Shown here: in pieces, positions 28,924 through 38,911 of the stretch
Numbering within the stretch: position 1 is the stretch's first letter
Layout: each line of letters begins with the position of its first letter
Origin: Enterococcus faecium
GTDB lineage: Bacteria > Bacillota > Bacilli > Lactobacillales > Enterococcaceae
Length of the DNA: 64,000 nucleotides
Direction of reading: 5' to 3'
Assembly (NCBI RefSeq): GCF_029023785.1
Contig: NZ_CP118955.1
Span: 2,345,001 to 2,409,000 of the forward strand
The notes under the pieces: model-generated
Told to the model about the DNA's origin: nothing
The model's database searches: none
What the model saw: only the letters and a program-made list of their open reading frames with translations
Made by a program: the position numbers and the translations under genes

Positions 28924-30993
28924 TTATTTTGAACTTTCTGAGGTGCTAGCTGATGAACTTGTGGAGCTGGAAGATTCTTCTTTTGAAGAGTTGCTTGTGC
29001 TACTGGAGCTACTTGAGCTGCTAGAACTGTCTGAAGAGTCTTTTTCAGAACTAGAAGACGCTGGATCTGGTCCTTTAGAGTAAATTACGTTCACAACCAT
29101 TCCTTTGGTAATTGTCGTTCCTGCCCCTGGTACTGTACGAATCACTTTATCTTTATCCACCGTGTTTGAATATTCGGAAGTCTCATGCCCGATATATTCT
29201 GCACCGACACTAGCTAAATAACTTTGTGCTTCGCTTTTTGTATAGCCGGAGATATCATTCAATTTAGGCTCTGTTCCTTGGCTTACGACAAAATTGATGT
29301 AAGTTTCTTCTGCTACAACTTCACCCGAGGCTGGATCCTGACTGATGATCGAACCTGATGGTACAGTGTCGCTATAGTCATAAGTAGCACTAATATTATT
29401 GATATTGAATCCTTGTGTAACAAGCCAATTACGAACAGTTTCGTAGTTTTCTCCTACATGACTACTCAAAGTCACTGTTTCTGGTCCTTTGCTGACTGTG
29501 AAAGTAATCGTGTCTGTTTTAGGATCGACTTCTGTATCTTCTGATGGAGATTGCGAAATGATCATTCCGCTTTCTACCTCTGAACTGAATTCCTCTTCTT
29601 TTTGAATCAAGTCAGCAGAAAACCCTAATTCTTTCAAACTTGCTTCGGCATCTTCATAACTTTTACCACTGTAATCATCTAATTTGATTTTTTTCGTGCC
29701 GCTACTAATATACAGAGTGACTTCGCGTTTTTGCTTGACTGTCGTTCCCGCTGCCGGGTCTGTCTTCACTACATTACCTTCTTCGATTTTGTCATCTGCA
29801 ATTTCTTCTGTTTTTGTTGCTACTTCTAATTTCGCTTTTGCGAGTGTTTCTCTAGCAGAAGCTTCAGAAAGATCAGAAACATCAGGAACAACAACTTCTC
29901 CTCGCCCGCCAGAAGCAAAGAATACAGCTGTTCCGATTCCTAAAACAGCAAGAATAGCTAATAGGATCAGCCACCATTTTTTCTGTCCTTTCTTTTTAGG
30001 ATCAGGCAGAACTTCTTCCTCCTCTGGTAAGGTTTCGTTTTCTGGCTTGTCTTTTGGCAGAGGCATAGATTTGAATGAATCAGGCATTGGTGCATCTTCC
30101 GTAAGGGGTGTGATAACTTTTGTTTCATTATCCATCACATGAGGCTGCCATTTTTCTTCGTTTGCACGAGCTGGTGATAATACTGTAGAAAGATCATCAG
30201 ACATTTCCTCGGCTGACTTATAACGGTCTGCAGGTTCTTTAGCCGTTGCCCGTAAAATCACGTTTTCCAGTGCTTGTGGCACATTTGGATCAAGTGCTTT
30301 TATAGATGGAAGATCATCTTGAAAATGTTTTAAAGCAATTGTTACAGCAGATTCACCATCAAACGGTACGCTACCCGTCAACATCTCATAAAGGATGATC
30401 CCTAAAGCATAAATATCTGACTGCTTCGTTGCCATACTTCCTCTGGCCTGCTCAGGGGACAGATAATGAACAGATCCTAGCATCGTATTCGTCTGCGTGA
30501 TCGATGTTTCAGATAAAGCGATAGCAATCCCGAAATCCGTGATTTTTACAACACCTTCATTATCGATCAGTACGTTTTGGGGTTTCAAATCTCGGTGGAT
30601 GATTTGATGGTTATGAGCTAAAGAAATAGCAGAAAGGATCTGCTGCATAATATTTACTGCTGTTTCATAAGGAACAGGATAATGTGTTTGGATATATCGT
30701 TTCAAGTCCATTCCTTTGACGTATTCCATCACCAGATACTGCATGTTGTCTTCTTCACCAACATCGTAAACACTAACAATGTTTGGATGAACGAGTTCTG
30801 TTGCTGCTAAAGCTTCTCTCTGAAATCGTCGAATCGCAGTCTGGTCATTTTGAAAGTCAAATCGTAAGACTTTAACTGCTACATCACGATCCAAGATTAA
30901 ATCGTGCGCCAAAAATACATTTGCCATACCACCGCTACCGATATTTCCAGTGATTTGATAACGGCCATTTAATTTTTTGCCCAACTCGATCAT
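28924..30993 (-). CDS. prkC: PASTA-domain Ser/Thr protein kinase (PrkC/IreK/Stk)
   Basis: Membrane kinase that senses muropeptides or lipid II through extracellular PASTA domains. In enterococci the orthologue IreK controls cephalosporin tolerance. 689 residues: kinase domain 1-275 with Lys41, HRDLKPQN (133-140), DFG (153-155) and the [16 protein letters not shown] activation segment; a juxtamembrane region; one TM near 340-360; four PASTA repeats; and a C-terminal tail of about 40 residues that is nearly all Ser with some Thr, Lys and Glu. The ATG overlaps the stp stop by 4 bp. Partner phosphatase and kinase are therefore made together. Confidence 0.96.
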   Translation of the reverse strand: MIELGKKLNGRYQITGNIGSGGMANVFLAHDLILDRDVAVKVLRFDFQNDQTAIRRFQREALAATELVHPNIVSVYDVGEEDNMQYLVMEYVKGMDLKRYIQTHYPVPYETAVNIMQQILSAISLAHNHQIIHRDLKPQNVLIDNEGVVKITDFGIAIALSETSITQTNTMLGSVHYLSPEQARGSMATKQSDIYALGIILYEMLTGSVPFDGESAVTIALKHFQDDLPSIKALDPNVPQALENVILRATAKEPADRYKSAEEMSDDLSTVLSPARANEEKWQPHVMDNETKVITPLTEDAPMPDSFKSMPLPKDKPENETLPEEEEVLPDPKKKGQKKWWLILLAILAVLGIGTAVFFASGGRGEVVVPDVSDLSEASARETLAKAKLEVATKTEEIADDKIEEGNVVKTDPAAGTTVKQKREVTLYISSGTKKIKLDDYSGKSYEDAEASLKELGFSADLIQKEEEFSSEVESGMIISQSPSEDTEVDPKTDTITFTVSKGPETVTLSSHVGENYETVRNWLVTQGFNINNISATYDYSDTVPSGSIISQDPASGEVVAEETYINFVVSQGTEPKLNDISGYTKSEAQSYLASVGAEYIGHETSEYSNTVDKDKVIRTVPGAGTTITKGMVVNVIYSKGPDPASSSSEKDSSDSSSSSSSSSSTSNSSKEESSSSTSSSASTSESSK

Positions 30994-31730
30994 ACACTGT
31001 CCTCCTTATATTCGATAAGAAGAACGGTGATATTATCCGCTCCGCCTGCTTCATTGGCACGATCAATCAGCTCAGTTACTTTATGAGACAATGGGCCTTC
31101 TTGATTGATGATCGTTCCTATTTCTTCTTCAGACAGCATGTTCGTCAAGCCATCTGAACATAACAGCAGTCGATCTTTTAGTTGCCAAAGATGAGTAGAA
31201 ACATCTACTTCGACTGTTCCAGGCATGCCGACAGAACGTGTTAAAATATTTTTCCTTGGATGGTTCACTGCCATTTCTTCGCTGATTTCTCCTGATTTGA
31301 CTAGTTCATTGACTAAAGAATGATCCTCCGTCAATTGCATGATTTTATCTTCACGAATCAAATAAGCTCTGCTATCCCCAACATTGGCAATCGTGAACCA
31401 GTCATCTGACAGAGCGGCCGCTACGATTGTTGTTCCCATACCGTTATATTCCGGCTGTTCTTGTCCACGCTGATAAATCAGCATATTTTCTTCTTGAATC
31501 GATTGAATGAACCATTGGGCGATTTTTTCATCGTCAACAGCTTCTTGTTTTTCCCAAGCTTCGCCTAGATTCGTTACCGCCATCTGACTGGCAATGTCTC
31601 CGGCACGATGACCACCCATCCCGTCTGCTAATACAGCAAGCTTGAGACCTGAACGGCTGGTAAATACACTGGCATAGTCTTGATTTGTGTTACGTCGTCT
31701 TCCTACATCTGATTGATATTCAATCTGCAT
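30990..31730 (-). CDS. stp: PP2C-type protein phosphatase (Stp/PrpC/IreP)
   Basis: Metal-dependent phosphatase that reverses phosphorylation by the adjacent PASTA kinase. 246 residues with the PP2C metal-binding motifs: NQD at 16-18, [11 protein letters not shown] (34-44), [18 protein letters not shown] and [10 protein letters not shown] near the C-terminus. Overlaps prkC by 4 bp and lies 12 nt after rsmB, in the fmt-rsmB-stp-prkC order conserved in Firmicutes. Confidence 0.96.
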   Translation of the reverse strand: MQIEYQSDVGRRRNTNQDYASVFTSRSGLKLAVLADGMGGHRAGDIASQMAVTNLGEAWEKQEAVDDEKIAQWFIQSIQEENMLIYQRGQEQPEYNGMGTTIVAAALSDDWFTIANVGDSRAYLIREDKIMQLTEDHSLVNELVKSGEISEEMAVNHPRKNILTRSVGMPGTVEVDVSTHLWQLKDRLLLCSDGLTNMLSEEEIGTIINQEGPLSHKVTELIDRANEAGGADNITVLLIEYKEDSV

Positions 31731-31742
31731 TTTTTCACCTCA

Positions 31743-33101
31743 TTACTTTTTGCGCAAACAACAAATGAAAAATCCATCTGTGTAAAACTGATGCGGATAC
31801 AAAGTCAACATTTTCTCTTCGATTGATGATTGTAGCATAGGATTGGTCAAAACATCAATCCTCTCAAAATCAGGGTGTCTTTCCAAGAAAGCAGAAACAA
31901 CGTCTTGGTTTTCTTCTTTTAAGATCGTACAAGTGCTATAAGTCAGAATACCGGAAGACTTTAAAGTTGGTGCGCAGCTTTCTAAAATTTCCAATTGGAT
32001 TTTTGGTAAATTCGCTAATTCATCCGGCTGTTTTTTATAACGAATATCTGGTTTTCGCCGAAGCAGCCCAAGACCTGAACAAGGCGCGTCTACTAAAATC
32101 CGATCAAACTGCTCTGCTTCGAACTGTTTACTGACTTCTCTAGCATCCATCTTTTGAGCGTAGACAGCAGAAGAGACACCTAGACGTGCTGCATTATCTT
32201 CAATGAGTTTGACTTTGTGTTCGTGTACATCTAAAGCGACCACTTCTCCACCGCATGACGGATCTAAAAAAGAAGCAATATGCGTCGTCTTACCTCCGGG
32301 TGCTGCACAGGCATCTAAGACATGATGTTCAGGCTCGATTTGCATAGACGGCGCTACAAGCATCGAACTTTCATCTTGGATCGTCATGACGCCATCGTGG
32401 AACAATGAGCTAGAAGCTAAATGCCCTTTTTTCGCTACTATACCGTATGGACTGACTTGGCTTTTTTCAGCTGTGATCTCTTCTTCTTGCAAAACAGTGA
32501 TGGCCTGATCTCTGGAAAGTCGGCGTGTATCTACTCGGGCACTAGCATGGCTAGGCTGATATAGCGATAAACCGAGCTTTTCAGTTTCTTCGTATCCGAT
32601 TTGATCCACCAGTCGTTTCGTCATCCATAGAGGCAGGCTGATTTTGACAGAAAGTCTTTCGATAGGATCAGCAATGCCTTGCAGATCTGGTGCTCCTTGA
32701 CGCTGATAATTCCTCAAGACACCATTTACAAATTTCCCTGTCCCAGGATTTCCTTTTACTTTTGCGATTTCGACCGCCTCGTTTAAAATAGCATGTGCAG
32801 GGACTTTATCTAAAAATTCTAATTGGTATACAGAAAGATAAAGAAGCGTCTTGACCCAGTCATCCACTTTTTTTGCTTTAGCGATCAATGGTGCAACGTA
32901 AAATTCCAATAGTCGCTGATGGCTAATCGTACCATAGATCAATTCTGTAAATAAACCCACATCTTTTTGATTTAGCTCGCTTTGTTTGATCATCTCATTC
33001 AACAAAAGATTCGAGTAGGCGCCACCCTTGTTCACTCGCTCTAATGTCAGTAATGCCATATATCGTACTGATTTTTTCATTTTTTTAGGGATTTTTTTCA
33101 T
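31743..33101 (-). CDS. rsmB: 16S rRNA (cytosine(967)-C(5))-methyltransferase
   Basis: Methylates C967 of 16S rRNA with S-adenosylmethionine. 452 residues: an N-terminal NusB-like RNA-binding domain (about 10-140), then the methyltransferase domain with VLDACAAPGGKTTHI and the two cysteines in VDAPCSGLG (motif IV) and TYSTCTI (motif VI). The start ATG overlaps the fmt stop by one base (TAATG), with AGGTGA as Shine-Dalgarno. Confidence 0.96.
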   Translation of the reverse strand: MKKIPKKMKKSVRYMALLTLERVNKGGAYSNLLLNEMIKQSELNQKDVGLFTELIYGTISHQRLLEFYVAPLIAKAKKVDDWVKTLLYLSVYQLEFLDKVPAHAILNEAVEIAKVKGNPGTGKFVNGVLRNYQRQGAPDLQGIADPIERLSVKISLPLWMTKRLVDQIGYEETEKLGLSLYQPSHASARVDTRRLSRDQAITVLQEEEITAEKSQVSPYGIVAKKGHLASSSLFHDGVMTIQDESSMLVAPSMQIEPEHHVLDACAAPGGKTTHIASFLDPSCGGEVVALDVHEHKVKLIEDNAARLGVSSAVYAQKMDAREVSKQFEAEQFDRILVDAPCSGLGLLRRKPDIRYKKQPDELANLPKIQLEILESCAPTLKSSGILTYSTCTILKEENQDVVSAFLERHPDFERIDVLTNPMLQSSIEEKMLTLYPHQFYTDGFFICCLRKK

Positions 33102-34039
33102 TATTTCACCTGCTGACCAATCTGAACTTGCTGACCGCTTCCGTTAAGGAAATCATGTACGGCCTGTTTTCCTTTACCAGCTGGCTGTAATTCATTGATG
33201 GCTAAGACGGTCTGTTTACCGCAAGCAATCCATAGATTTTTTTTGTCTTTCCGGATGATCGTACCAGGTGCTTTGTCTGTAGTTTCTGCCAATACTTCAA
33301 CCGATAATAATTTCCAGCGTATGCCCTCATAGGTCGTGAATGCAATTGGCCAAGGACGCATTCCGCGTACTTGGTTGTCAATTTCTTCTGCAGTTTTATG
33401 CCAATCGATTGCTTCTTGTTCCCGTGTGATGTTTGGCGAAAAAGTTGCTTCTGACTCGTCTTGAGGTACTGGTTTTTGTCCATCCAAAATATTGGGCAAT
33501 GTTTCTAGCAATAGCTTTCTTCCTAAAAGGCTAAGCTTTTCAAACATCGTCCCTACATCATCTTGTTTAGTGATTGGTATGCTTTCTTGCGCATAGATTC
33601 CGCCTGCATCCATTTTTTTGATCATTTCCATGATCGTTACACCAGTTTCTTTCTCCCCATTCATGATGGCATAATGAACAGGCGCACCTCCCCGATATTT
33701 AGGAAGTAAAGAAGCATGGACATTGATTGCCCCTAATTTTGGTACTTGCAATAACTTTTCAGGCAAGAATTGGCCAAATGCCGCAGTGACGATCACATCA
33801 GGCACCAATTCAATGATTTCTTCCATTTCTGGCGAACCGGAGATTTTCTCTGGCTGCAGCACACGGATACCGTGCTTCAGAGCCGCTTTTTTTACCGGTG
33901 TCGGCGTAATTACTCGTTTCCGCCCAACTGGACGGTCGGGCTGTGTTACCACTGCCTGGATCTCGTAACCTGATTCTATCAGCCCTTCAAGAATCGGCAC
34001 AGAAAAAGCAGGTGTGCCCATAAATACTAGCTTAGTCAT
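33101..34039 (-). CDS. fmt: Methionyl-tRNA formyltransferase
   Basis: Formylates initiator Met-tRNA. 312 residues from the chosen start: KLVFMGTPAFSVPIL opening, the active-site region INVHASLLPKYRGGAPVHYAI (about 110-130) and the C-terminal OB-like domain. The ATG at 34037-34039 lies inside the last codons of def (8-bp overlap) with GGAGGAAC 9 nt upstream; nine upstream codons of open frame are not used. Its neighbour def removes the formyl group that fmt adds. Confidence 0.95.
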   Translation of the reverse strand: MTKLVFMGTPAFSVPILEGLIESGYEIQAVVTQPDRPVGRKRVITPTPVKKAALKHGIRVLQPEKISGSPEMEEIIELVPDVIVTAAFGQFLPEKLLQVPKLGAINVHASLLPKYRGGAPVHYAIMNGEKETGVTIMEMIKKMDAGGIYAQESIPITKQDDVGTMFEKLSLLGRKLLLETLPNILDGQKPVPQDESEATFSPNITREQEAIDWHKTAEEIDNQVRGMRPWPIAFTTYEGIRWKLLSVEVLAETTDKAPGTIIRKDKKNLWIACGKQTVLAINELQPAGKGKQAVHDFLNGSGQQVQIGQQVK

Positions 34040-34523
34040 CAAGATGTTCCTCCATATATTCTTCAAGTTCTTCTTCCGGGATCTGCTGTATCATTTTCTC
34101 AATGAACAAGATACCGTCTAAGTGATCGATTTCATGCTGGAAGGCACGGGCTAAATAGCCAAAAGCCGTCACTTCTATCTCTTCTCCGTCTCGATCATAA
34201 TAACGCACGGTCACTTCATCTGCTCGCTTGACCGTTCCATAGACATGCGGAATACTGAGACAACCTTCTACGTCAAGGCTTTCACCTTTTGCTTCGATGA
34301 TTTCTGGGTTAATCAGTTCAAATTTCTCGCCTTCATCTACTTCGATCACAGCAATTCTCTTGTTTTGTCCTACTTGAGGAGCAGCGATCCCTATTCCGTC
34401 ATTCGCAATCATTGTCTCATATAAATTGTCTAATAAAGCGATTGTCTCGTCCGTGATTACATCGATTGGCTGAGCAGTTCTTTTTAATTTATCATTAGGG
34501 TGGATCAATATAGGATAGCGCAT
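34032..34523 (-). CDS. def: Peptide deformylase
   Basis: Removes the N-formyl group from nascent proteins using a metal ion (usually Fe or Zn). 163 residues with all three motifs: GIGIAAPQVG (43-52), EGCLSIP (86-92, metal ligand Cys88) and HEIDH (130-134). Overlaps fmt by 8 bp and follows priA by 14 bp. This is the short Def form; enterococci often carry a second, longer one elsewhere. Confidence 0.95.
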   Translation of the reverse strand: MRYPILIHPNDKLKRTAQPIDVITDETIALLDNLYETMIANDGIGIAAPQVGQNKRIAVIEVDEGEKFELINPEIIEAKGESLDVEGCLSIPHVYGTVKRADEVTVRYYDRDGEEIEVTAFGYLARAFQHEIDHLDGILFIEKMIQQIPEEELEEYMEEHLDD

Positions 34524-34537
34524 AATTTGGCCCTTTC

Positions 34538-36946
34538 TTAAATAAAGTTTAATGGTTCGTTGTCAATTGCCACAAAAAGACCTTGTCGCTGTTCTTTCTG
34601 GCTTCCATTCAAAATTTCATCCAAAACATGAGGAAGATTCGGTTCATGTTTATATTTGATGATTAGTTGATAATAATATCGGTTTTTCACTCTCAAAATC
34701 ATGCTGGGCGTTGGCCCTAATAGCAAGCTTTGAGGGCTTAACACTTCTTTTAGCTGATTGGCAATCTGAAAGATTTTCTTTGCCGCTACTTGTTCTTCAG
34801 GATGGCTGGCGGTTATTTTCACAGTAAAGTAATAAGGAGGATAGCCTCCACGATGCCGTACATGCATTTCCTGCTGATAAAACTGCTCATAATTTTGTTT
34901 TTTAGCCAATTCTATGGCGTAATGTTGAGGATTGAATGTTTGGATCACGACTTCGCCTGCTTTTTCCGCTCGCCCTGCTCGTCCTGAAACTTGGGTAAGC
35001 AATTGGAATGTATGCTCACTAGAACGAAAATCCGGTAAATTCAGGGAGGTATCAGCATTCAACACCCCAACTAATGTCACTTCTGGAAAGTCCAAACCTT
35101 TAGCAATCATTTGTGTCCCTAATAATATATCTGCTTCTTTTGCACCGAATTTTTGTAAAATCTGTTCGTGTGCCCCTTTTCTTCGAGTGGTATCTACATC
35201 CATACGCAAAATCCTAGCTTGCGGATAAAGTTCTCGGAGTTCCTCTTCTACTTTTTGAGTACCTGTTCCATAGTAGCGGATTTTATTGCCGCCACAATTA
35301 GGACAGCGATTGGGAATAGGTTCTTCATGTCCGCAATAATGGCAGCGCATTGAACGTGTATCCATATGCAGTGTAAGAGAGATATCGCAATTAGGACATG
35401 GAAGAACAAATCCACAGTCCCTACACATCACAAAAGACGAATATCCTCGACGATTGAGCAGTAGGACAGTTTGTTCTTTTTTGTCTAATCGATTTTGTAT
35501 TTTTTCCTGCAAATTAGCAGAAAAAGTAGAGGTCCGATGATTCTGAAACTCTTCACGCATATCTACGATCTCAATAGCTGGAAGCTGTGCAGCTGCTTTG
35601 GCTCGGTGGTTTAACTGCAATAACTGATAAACGCCTTTTTGAGCTCGTGCTCTTGATTCTAAAGAGGGCGTCGCGCTTCCTAGAACTATTGGGCAATGAT
35701 GATATTTACTGCGCCAAATTGCTAGATCTCTCGCATGATAACGCGGTGTCTCATCTTGTTTGTAACTTGATTCATGTTCTTCATCGATAATGATCAGCCC
35801 GATATTTTTCAGCGGGGCAAAAATAGCAGATCGTGCGCCTACTACTACTTGCGCTTCTTCCCGCTCAATCTTGCGCCATTCATCATATTTTTCACCTTGG
35901 GAAAGTCCGCTATGTAAGACCGCAACTGATTCTCCGAAGCGTCCTTTGAATCGCTCGACCATTTGCGGAGTCAATGCGATTTCAGGCACTAACATAATAG
36001 CCGTTTTATTTTCTGACAAAACATCAGCGATTGCCTGAAGATATACTTCTGTTTTCCCGCTGCCAGTGATTCCCTCCAGCAAAAAGACCTGATCTTTTTG
36101 CTGCTGACCTGCTGTGATGATTTGTTCGACAGCATTTTTTTGTTCTGCATTCAGTTCCAATGCCGTCGTTTGGTCAAATACTCGGTCTTTATAAGGGTCG
36201 CGATAACGTTCTGATTCTATAAACTCCAGCCAGCCCTTTTCTTTTCCTTGATTCAAGACAGCAGTACTGATTCCTTTATTTTTGAAATAAGCAATTGGTT
36301 CTTCTTGGCTCAGTTCAGATAAACACAAAAGAAGTTCTTTTTGTTTCTTGGCATTTTGCCGTAATTTTGCCCATTCTTCTTCGATTTGCTTTTCAGTTAA
36401 CAAAGAACGGACCAAACGAATCGTTTTTACTTTATTTCGTGTATGGACTTCATATTTGATATCTACTAATTGCTCTTGGCGCCAGCGAATCAATTGAGAA
36501 AGGCTGCCTTCTTCTTCTGCTTCCTTCCAGGAAATCACTTCTCGCTGATCAAACAATACCTGAACTTCTGGTGTGTCTGCCAAAGGATAGATCAATTTAT
36601 CATATTCTGCTTTCATCACACTCGGAAGCATCGTTTGTAGACAAGTGATTTTGAATGCGTAAGTAATTTTTTTCATATAATCAGCTAATGAAAGTAATTC
36701 TTCATTGACCACCGGAGCAAGGTCTAGCAAACGAATAACTGCCTTCAAAGATGGATTAGCTGATTCTTCTGATTTTTGGATAGCCATAACAAATCCTTGG
36801 ACATGACGATTGCCATTACCAAAAGGGACTTCTACTCGCATCCCGACTTGCAAAGCTGTTTCCATTTCAGAGGGAACCAAATAAGTGAATGGCTGATCGG
36901 TCTGCATAGTAGGTACGTCCACAATGACTTCAGCTGTTAATGTCAT
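34538..36946 (-). CDS. priA: Primosomal replication protein N' (PriA helicase)
   Basis: Superfamily 2 helicase that restarts collapsed replication forks. 802 residues from the chosen start: N-terminal DNA-binding domain (VDVPTMQTDQPFTYLVP), Walker A in LEGITGSGKTEVYL, DEEH, a zinc-binding cysteine cluster of CxxC pairs (CRDCG, CPNC, CHYCG, CPNCG), QMIAKGLDFPEVTLV and QVSGRAGRAEKAG. The ATG at 36944-36946 has AAAGGAGG in front; 12 upstream codons of open frame are rejected. First gene of priA-def-fmt-rsmB-stp-prkC. Confidence 0.96.
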   Translation of the reverse strand: MTLTAEVIVDVPTMQTDQPFTYLVPSEMETALQVGMRVEVPFGNGNRHVQGFVMAIQKSEESANPSLKAVIRLLDLAPVVNEELLSLADYMKKITYAFKITCLQTMLPSVMKAEYDKLIYPLADTPEVQVLFDQREVISWKEAEEEGSLSQLIRWRQEQLVDIKYEVHTRNKVKTIRLVRSLLTEKQIEEEWAKLRQNAKKQKELLLCLSELSQEEPIAYFKNKGISTAVLNQGKEKGWLEFIESERYRDPYKDRVFDQTTALELNAEQKNAVEQIITAGQQQKDQVFLLEGITGSGKTEVYLQAIADVLSENKTAIMLVPEIALTPQMVERFKGRFGESVAVLHSGLSQGEKYDEWRKIEREEAQVVVGARSAIFAPLKNIGLIIIDEEHESSYKQDETPRYHARDLAIWRSKYHHCPIVLGSATPSLESRARAQKGVYQLLQLNHRAKAAAQLPAIEIVDMREEFQNHRTSTFSANLQEKIQNRLDKKEQTVLLLNRRGYSSFVMCRDCGFVLPCPNCDISLTLHMDTRSMRCHYCGHEEPIPNRCPNCGGNKIRYYGTGTQKVEEELRELYPQARILRMDVDTTRRKGAHEQILQKFGAKEADILLGTQMIAKGLDFPEVTLVGVLNADTSLNLPDFRSSEHTFQLLTQVSGRAGRAEKAGEVVIQTFNPQHYAIELAKKQNYEQFYQQEMHVRHRGGYPPYYFTVKITASHPEEQVAAKKIFQIANQLKEVLSPQSLLLGPTPSMILRVKNRYYYQLIIKYKHEPNLPHVLDEILNGSQKEQRQGLFVAIDNEPLNFI

Positions 36947-37003
36947 GGTTCGTTTCCTCCTTTTTTTGTCTTTTCTTATCAAGCGACAAAAAGTTCCTTG
37001 CCT

Positions 37004-37032
37004 ATTTTACTAGAGATCGATGGATTTGTCTT
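37004..37032 (-). promoter_or_regulatory. Promoter of the priA operon
   Basis: On the minus strand: -35 AAGACA (37027-37032), 17-nt spacer, -10 TAAAAT (37004-37009). Confidence 0.5.
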
Positions 37033-37071
37033 ATCTTCTGCCAAATCCTAACAAAAAATTAACAGCAGATA

Positions 37072-37110
37072 AGAAAAAAAAGAACTGTGTCAAAAAGTTC
37101 AGACACAGCC
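37072..37110 (-). terminator. Terminator after rpoZ
   Basis: Stem AACTGTGTC/GACACAGCC (37083-37091 with 37102-37110), followed on the minus strand by a long T run. The GCTGTG(T)C..GACACAG core recurs in other terminators of this window. Confidence 0.88.
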
Positions 37111-37134
37111 TTTTCTACCAGACAATAAGTGGCG

Positions 37135-37190
37135 AATGTTTGAAAAGGAAACAGCTGGGTTTGCTTTTCTTTTTAGATGTTCGCTCTATT
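37135..37190. repeat. Unassigned hairpin between the rpoZ terminator and rpoZ
   Basis: Compound inverted repeat: GCGAA/TTCGC, GAAAAG/CTTTTC and AAAC/GTTT around an AGCTGG loop. It occupies the same kind of place (between a terminator hairpin and a gene) as the large modular repeats of this window and begins after AATAAGTGG. The sequence likeness is weak, so kinship is only a guess. Confidence 0.35.
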
Positions 37191-37198
37191 TTTCTTTA

Positions 37199-37504
37199 TT
37201 ACATTTTTTGCTCTTCACGGATACGTGATTCCAATTCGTGTTGTTCACGCTCTTTTTGTGCTTGACGTTCCTCTTCTTCCATCTTCAAACGTTCACGTTT
37301 TAATTCAGGATGTGGATCATTGACTACATTTCCTGCATCGATTTCTTCTAAAGCTTGACCGACGCTTTTTACTGAATCAAAAGAATCTAGAGTAGGCTGT
37401 GCACTTGCATCCAATTCATGCGCGCGTTTACTTGCTAAAATCACTAGAGAATATTTTGAATTTACACGATCTAATAGTGAGTCAATTGAAGGTTTTAACA
37501 TCAT
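37199..37504 (-). CDS. rpoZ: RNA polymerase omega subunit
   Basis: Small subunit that supports beta-prime folding in RNA polymerase. 101 residues: [30 protein letters not shown] is the conserved omega core. The C-terminal half is a charged helix of Glu, Arg and Lys. It lies 4 bp after gmk, the conserved gmk-rpoZ pair. Two adjacent ATG codons are possible starts; AAAGGAGA favours the first. Confidence 0.95.
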   Translation of the reverse strand: MMLKPSIDSLLDRVNSKYSLVILASKRAHELDASAQPTLDSFDSVKSVGQALEEIDAGNVVNDPHPELKRERLKMEEEERQAQKEREQHELESRIREEQKM

Positions 37505-37508
37505 AAGA

Positions 37509-38135
<627 letters not shown>

Positions 38136-38163
38136 TCAACTAGTCTTTTTGTACTTATCGTTT

Positions 38164-38192
38164 ATTTTGCACTTTTTTTCTGCAACTTTCAA
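38164..38192 (-). promoter_or_regulatory. Possible promoter of gmk-rpoZ
   Basis: On the minus strand: -35 TTGAAA (38187-38192), 17-nt spacer, -10-like CAAAAT (38164-38169). It lies just downstream (in transcription) of the repeat array. Confidence 0.4.
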
Positions 38193-38215
38193 GGTTATCT
38201 TTAATTATAGCTAGA

Positions 38216-38485
38216 AATTGGTAAAAAAGCTACCCTGTACCAAGAGGTCGTAAAAAAGCTGTCCTGCATCAAGTAATAAGAACAGCCAAACATAAACAGC
38301 TTCTCATGTTTTTCGTTTGGTTGGGGTTATTATCGCAGATGCAAGCTTTTGAACGCCGTGTATAAGAGGTCGTGAAGAAGCCGATTAGTTTCGAGTATGA
38401 AGAAAAATTTTGTGAAAATAGTTTCTCACATTTTTGCATAAATTTGGCTTAATACCGAGAAAATGGTTTTTGAACATCACTTATT
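38216..38485 (-). repeat. Modular hairpin repeat array A (modules 3, 4, remnant of 5; inverted)
   Basis: Read on the minus strand from the terminator at 38489-38527: module 3 at about 38365-38485, module 4 at 38244-38364, then a short remnant of module 5 (38216-38243). Module 4 has stems AAAGCT/AGCTTT, TGCATC/GATGCA, an AATAA/TTATT core and CCAAAC/GTTTGG (38315-38320 with 38286-38291). Modules end with ACGACCTCTT and begin GGCGTTC or GATGTTC, degenerate forms of the common frame. There is no open frame here. The array faces the opposite way to the other three relative to the window. Confidence 0.8.
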
Positions 38486-38488
38486 CAA

Positions 38489-38527
38489 AATAAAAAAAGA
38501 TTGTGACACGAATTTTGTCACAACCTT
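38489..38527 (-). terminator. Terminator after the DUF1827-type gene
   Basis: Stem TTGTGACA/TGTCACAA (38501-38508 with 38516-38523), followed on the minus strand by seven T. Repeat array A begins immediately beyond it. Confidence 0.85.
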
Positions 38528-38609
38528 TAAATGTATTCCTAGAGCAAAGAAGCTAAGCGAAGAAATCCAATTCTGATTATTTATTGTATTTCTTTGTTCA
38601 GCATCCTTG

Positions 38610-38894
38610 CTAAAAGCCCATATTGGACAAAGTATTCACTACACCCATGATCTCATCTTTTCGAGAACGTGCTTTTTCTGTCGGATCTTCTACCTCTTCT
38701 GTGTCAATTCGAACAATAAATTTCCGATTCATCGTCACGTAAGCACCGTCGTTGATCAAAATAAACAGTTCGTTCTCATTATAGTCTGCACAGGCATCTT
38801 TCCATACGTCAAAGCCGTTTTTTTCAGAAGGGATATCCCGTTTAACCACAGTTTTTCCACTTAATTCGTGGAACGTTACGTCATAATATTTCAT
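38610..38894 (-). CDS. DUF1827-type hypothetical protein
   Basis: 94 residues, acidic, with no TM or signal peptide; opening MKYYDVTFHELSGKTVVKRDI. It resembles a small protein family of lactic acid bacteria with no established function (DUF1827). I use the ATG at 38892-38894 with AGAGGTAG upstream. An ATG seven codons earlier overlaps the yicC stop (ATGA) and is the alternative. Probably cotranscribed with yicC. Confidence 0.75.
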   Translation of the reverse strand: MKYYDVTFHELSGKTVVKRDIPSEKNGFDVWKDACADYNENELFILINDGAYVTMNRKFIVRIDTEEVEDPTEKARSRKDEIMGVVNTLSNMGF

Positions 38895-38911
38895 TATCTC
38901 TACCTCTTTCG

